Assembly (NCBI GenBank): GCA_002424845.1
Contig: DILD01000054.1
Span: 1-16,069 of the forward strand
Direction: 5' to 3'
DNA: 16,069 nucleotides
DNA from: Thiobacillus denitrificans
GTDB lineage: Bacteria; Pseudomonadota; Gammaproteobacteria; Burkholderiales; Thiobacillaceae
In this document: piece after piece, positions 14,643 to 16,069 of the stretch
How positions within the stretch are numbered: position 1 is the stretch's first letter
Layout: every line of letters starts with the position of its first letter
Made by a program: the position numbers and the translations under genes
Notes under the pieces: model-generated
The model's database searches: none
What the model was told of the DNA's origin: nothing
Seen by the model: only the letters and a program-made list of their open reading frames with translations

Positions 14643-16048
14643 CAGCCCGCCGCCCTTTCTGCCTGCAGCCTGTTCACGGCATCGATGAACACTTCGGCGC
14701 GATGGCTATAGTTGCGGAACATGTCGAAACTGGCGCAGGCGGGCGACAGCAGCACGGCATCGCCGGGGCGAGCCAGACGCTGAGCCTGTTCGACGGCAGC
14801 CGGCAAACTGGCGGCCGCATGCGTTTCGATGCGGCTGCCATCGAGGGCCGCCGCAATTAGCGGCGCATCACGACCGATCAGCAATACCGCACGGGCGTTG
14901 GCCATGACCGCGGCCTTGAGCGGGCCGAAGTCCTGCCCCTTGCCGTCGCCCCCCAGGATCACCACGGCTTTTTGATTTCCCATGCCGTAGAGCGCAGCTT
15001 CGGTCGCTCCCACATTGGTGCCCTTGGAGTCGTCGTAATAGGTCACGCCGTTGATTTCTGCGATCTTTTCCACCCGGTGCGGCAGGCCCTTGAAATGTTT
15101 CAGCCCCTCAAGCAGCGCCTCCATCGGCAGATCCAGCGCACGGGTCAGCGCCAATGCGGCCAATGCGTTGGCGGCATTGTGCAGACCCGCCACCGGCAGC
15201 GCCGCCACCGGCATGAGCCGGTCATTGCCGCAACACAATTCGGTTTCGCACAAGCCAAAACTTTCATTGTCCGGATTACGGCCAAGACCAAAGCTGATGA
15301 CATGCCGGTCCGGCAATGCCATTGCCAGGCTGCGCGAATCATCCCGATTCAGCACCTGCACGCCGTCTCCACTAAAAACCCTCGCCTTAGCCGCCGCATA
15401 GGCCGCCATGTCGGCATAGCGATCCATGTGGTCTTCCGACAGATTGAGCACCGTGGCGGCATCGGCGTTGAGGCTGGACGTCGTTTCGAGCTGGAAGCTG
15501 GACAGTTCAAGCACCCACACCTGAGGCCCAGGCATGGCGCCCCGCTCGATTTCCAGCAGGGCATCCAGCACCGGCAGGCCGATGTTGCCGGCCACGCAAG
15601 TGACCCGCCCCGCCGCGCGACACATGTCGCCACACATGGCTGTAACCGTGCTTTTGCCGTTGCTGCCGGTTATCGCGATGACCCGCATCGGATGCGCCTG
15701 TTGTGAATTGAGTACGGCAATGGCGCGGGCGAACAGCTCGACATCGCCCACGACCTCAACGCCGGCGGCCACCGCACGCGCCACGGCCGGATCGGCCAGG
15801 GGCACGCCCGGGCTCACCACCAGCAGATCGGCCGCCGTCAGCCGCGCATCGTCGAATGGCCCTGTATGGAGCGACACCTGCGGCAACAACTCGGCGAGCC
15901 GTTGCGCATGCGGCGGCGCGGTCCGGCTGTCAGCCACGCTCACGTTCGCGCCGCGCGCAACCAGCCAGCGCGCGCACGACAATCCGGTATCGCCCAGGCC
16001 GAGCACCAGGACGTTTTTGCCGAAGAGCTTGATCCGATCGAAATTCAT
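14642..16048 (-). CDS. murD: UDP-N-acetylmuramoylalanine--D-glutamate ligase
   Basis: MurD adds D-glutamate to UDP-MurNAc-L-alanine with ATP in the cytoplasm. The 468-residue product has the UDP-binding N-domain VLVLGLGDTGLSCARW (13-28), the P-loop TGSNGKST (127-134), ELSSFQLE (181-188), NLSEDHMDRY (202-211), and an expected carbamylated lysine in AAAKARVF (K221). The C-domain shows GLPHRVEK, DDSKGTN and LSPACASFDMF; the last is characteristic of MurD. Length compares with 438 for E. coli MurD, with small insertions. The ATG at 16048 overlaps the mraY stop as ATGA; a GAG sits directly before it, so the Shine-Dalgarno is poor and coupling is likely. Confidence 0.98.
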   Translation of the reverse strand: MNFDRIKLFGKNVLVLGLGDTGLSCARWLVARGANVSVADSRTAPPHAQRLAELLPQVSLHTGPFDDARLTAADLLVVSPGVPLADPAVARAVAAGVEVVGDVELFARAIAVLNSQQAHPMRVIAITGSNGKSTVTAMCGDMCRAAGRVTCVAGNIGLPVLDALLEIERGAMPGPQVWVLELSSFQLETTSSLNADAATVLNLSEDHMDRYADMAAYAAAKARVFSGDGVQVLNRDDSRSLAMALPDRHVISFGLGRNPDNESFGLCETELCCGNDRLMPVAALPVAGLHNAANALAALALTRALDLPMEALLEGLKHFKGLPHRVEKIAEINGVTYYDDSKGTNVGATEAALYGMGNQKAVVILGGDGKGQDFGPLKAAVMANARAVLLIGRDAPLIAAALDGSRIETHAAASLPAAVEQAQRLARPGDAVLLSPACASFDMFRNYSHRAEVFIDAVNRLQAERAAG

Positions 16049-16069
16049 CTCAGTTTCAGGCTCGACAGG
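16045..16069 (-). CDS. mraY: Last codons of phospho-MurNAc-pentapeptide translocase MraY, cut by the window edge
   Basis: The minus strand reads L-S-S-L-K-L-R and a stop (TGA, 16047-16045). This resembles the usual MraY C-terminus (L-x-x-L-K-x-R) and it is the gene normally found immediately before murD. The stop overlaps the murD start by four bases (ATGA). Only eight codons are visible, so the call rests mainly on gene order. Confidence 0.7.

Noticed and set aside
1..16069. Mobile elements, CRISPR arrays, tRNA or rRNA genes, defence or toxin systems
   Set aside because: No transposase or integrase-like frames, no regularly spaced direct repeats, and no RNA gene signatures were seen; almost all sequence is explained by core genes.

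Overview
The window carries the distal two thirds of a division and cell-wall (dcw) cluster of a GC-rich Gram-negative bacterium. Protein features (a 381-residue FtsZ, a 304-residue LpxC, DdlB-like Ddl, and the order mraY-murD-ftsW-murG-murC-murB-ddl-ftsQ-ftsA-ftsZ-lpxC) fit a proteobacterium, most probably a betaproteobacterium of the Thiobacillus/Nitrosomonadales kind. The taxonomic placement is inferred from sequence flavour, not from a search.

Right part (about 16069 down to 4763, all minus strand): the last codons of mraY, then murD, ftsW, murG, murC, murB, ddl, ftsQ, ftsA, ftsZ and lpxC. These genes build the UDP-MurNAc-pentapeptide and lipid II precursors (MurB, MurC, MurD, Ddl, MraY, MurG), polymerise glycan at the septum (FtsW), form the division ring (FtsQ, FtsA, FtsZ), and commit lipid A synthesis (LpxC). 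From mraY to ftsQ every junction overlaps by 1 to about 11 bases. The only real gaps are ftsA-ftsZ (138 bp) and ftsZ-lpxC (97 bp), and both hold inverted repeats.

Middle part (about 4752 to 1921, still minus strand): a 60-residue two-helix membrane protein lies 10 bp after lpxC, followed closely by a membrane-bound diguanylate cyclase (GGDEF) and a six-or-more-helix MscS-type mechanosensitive channel. The first two look like extensions of the lpxC transcript. The channel may have its own weak promoter.

Left part (plus strand): the C-terminal end of a DUF721/DciA-like protein at the window edge, then a second membrane-anchored diguanylate cyclase with a periplasmic dCache-like sensor region. 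The plus-strand cyclase and the minus-strand channel gene converge on a hairpin at 1834-1860.

I see no mobile elements, CRISPR arrays, tRNAs or rRNAs, and no clearly new system. The most unusual points are the unbroken chain of overlapping start/stop codons, paired GTG starts at ddl and ftsQ, the nested inverted repeats around ftsZ, and two inhibitor-site-bearing diguanylate cyclases next to a division cluster.
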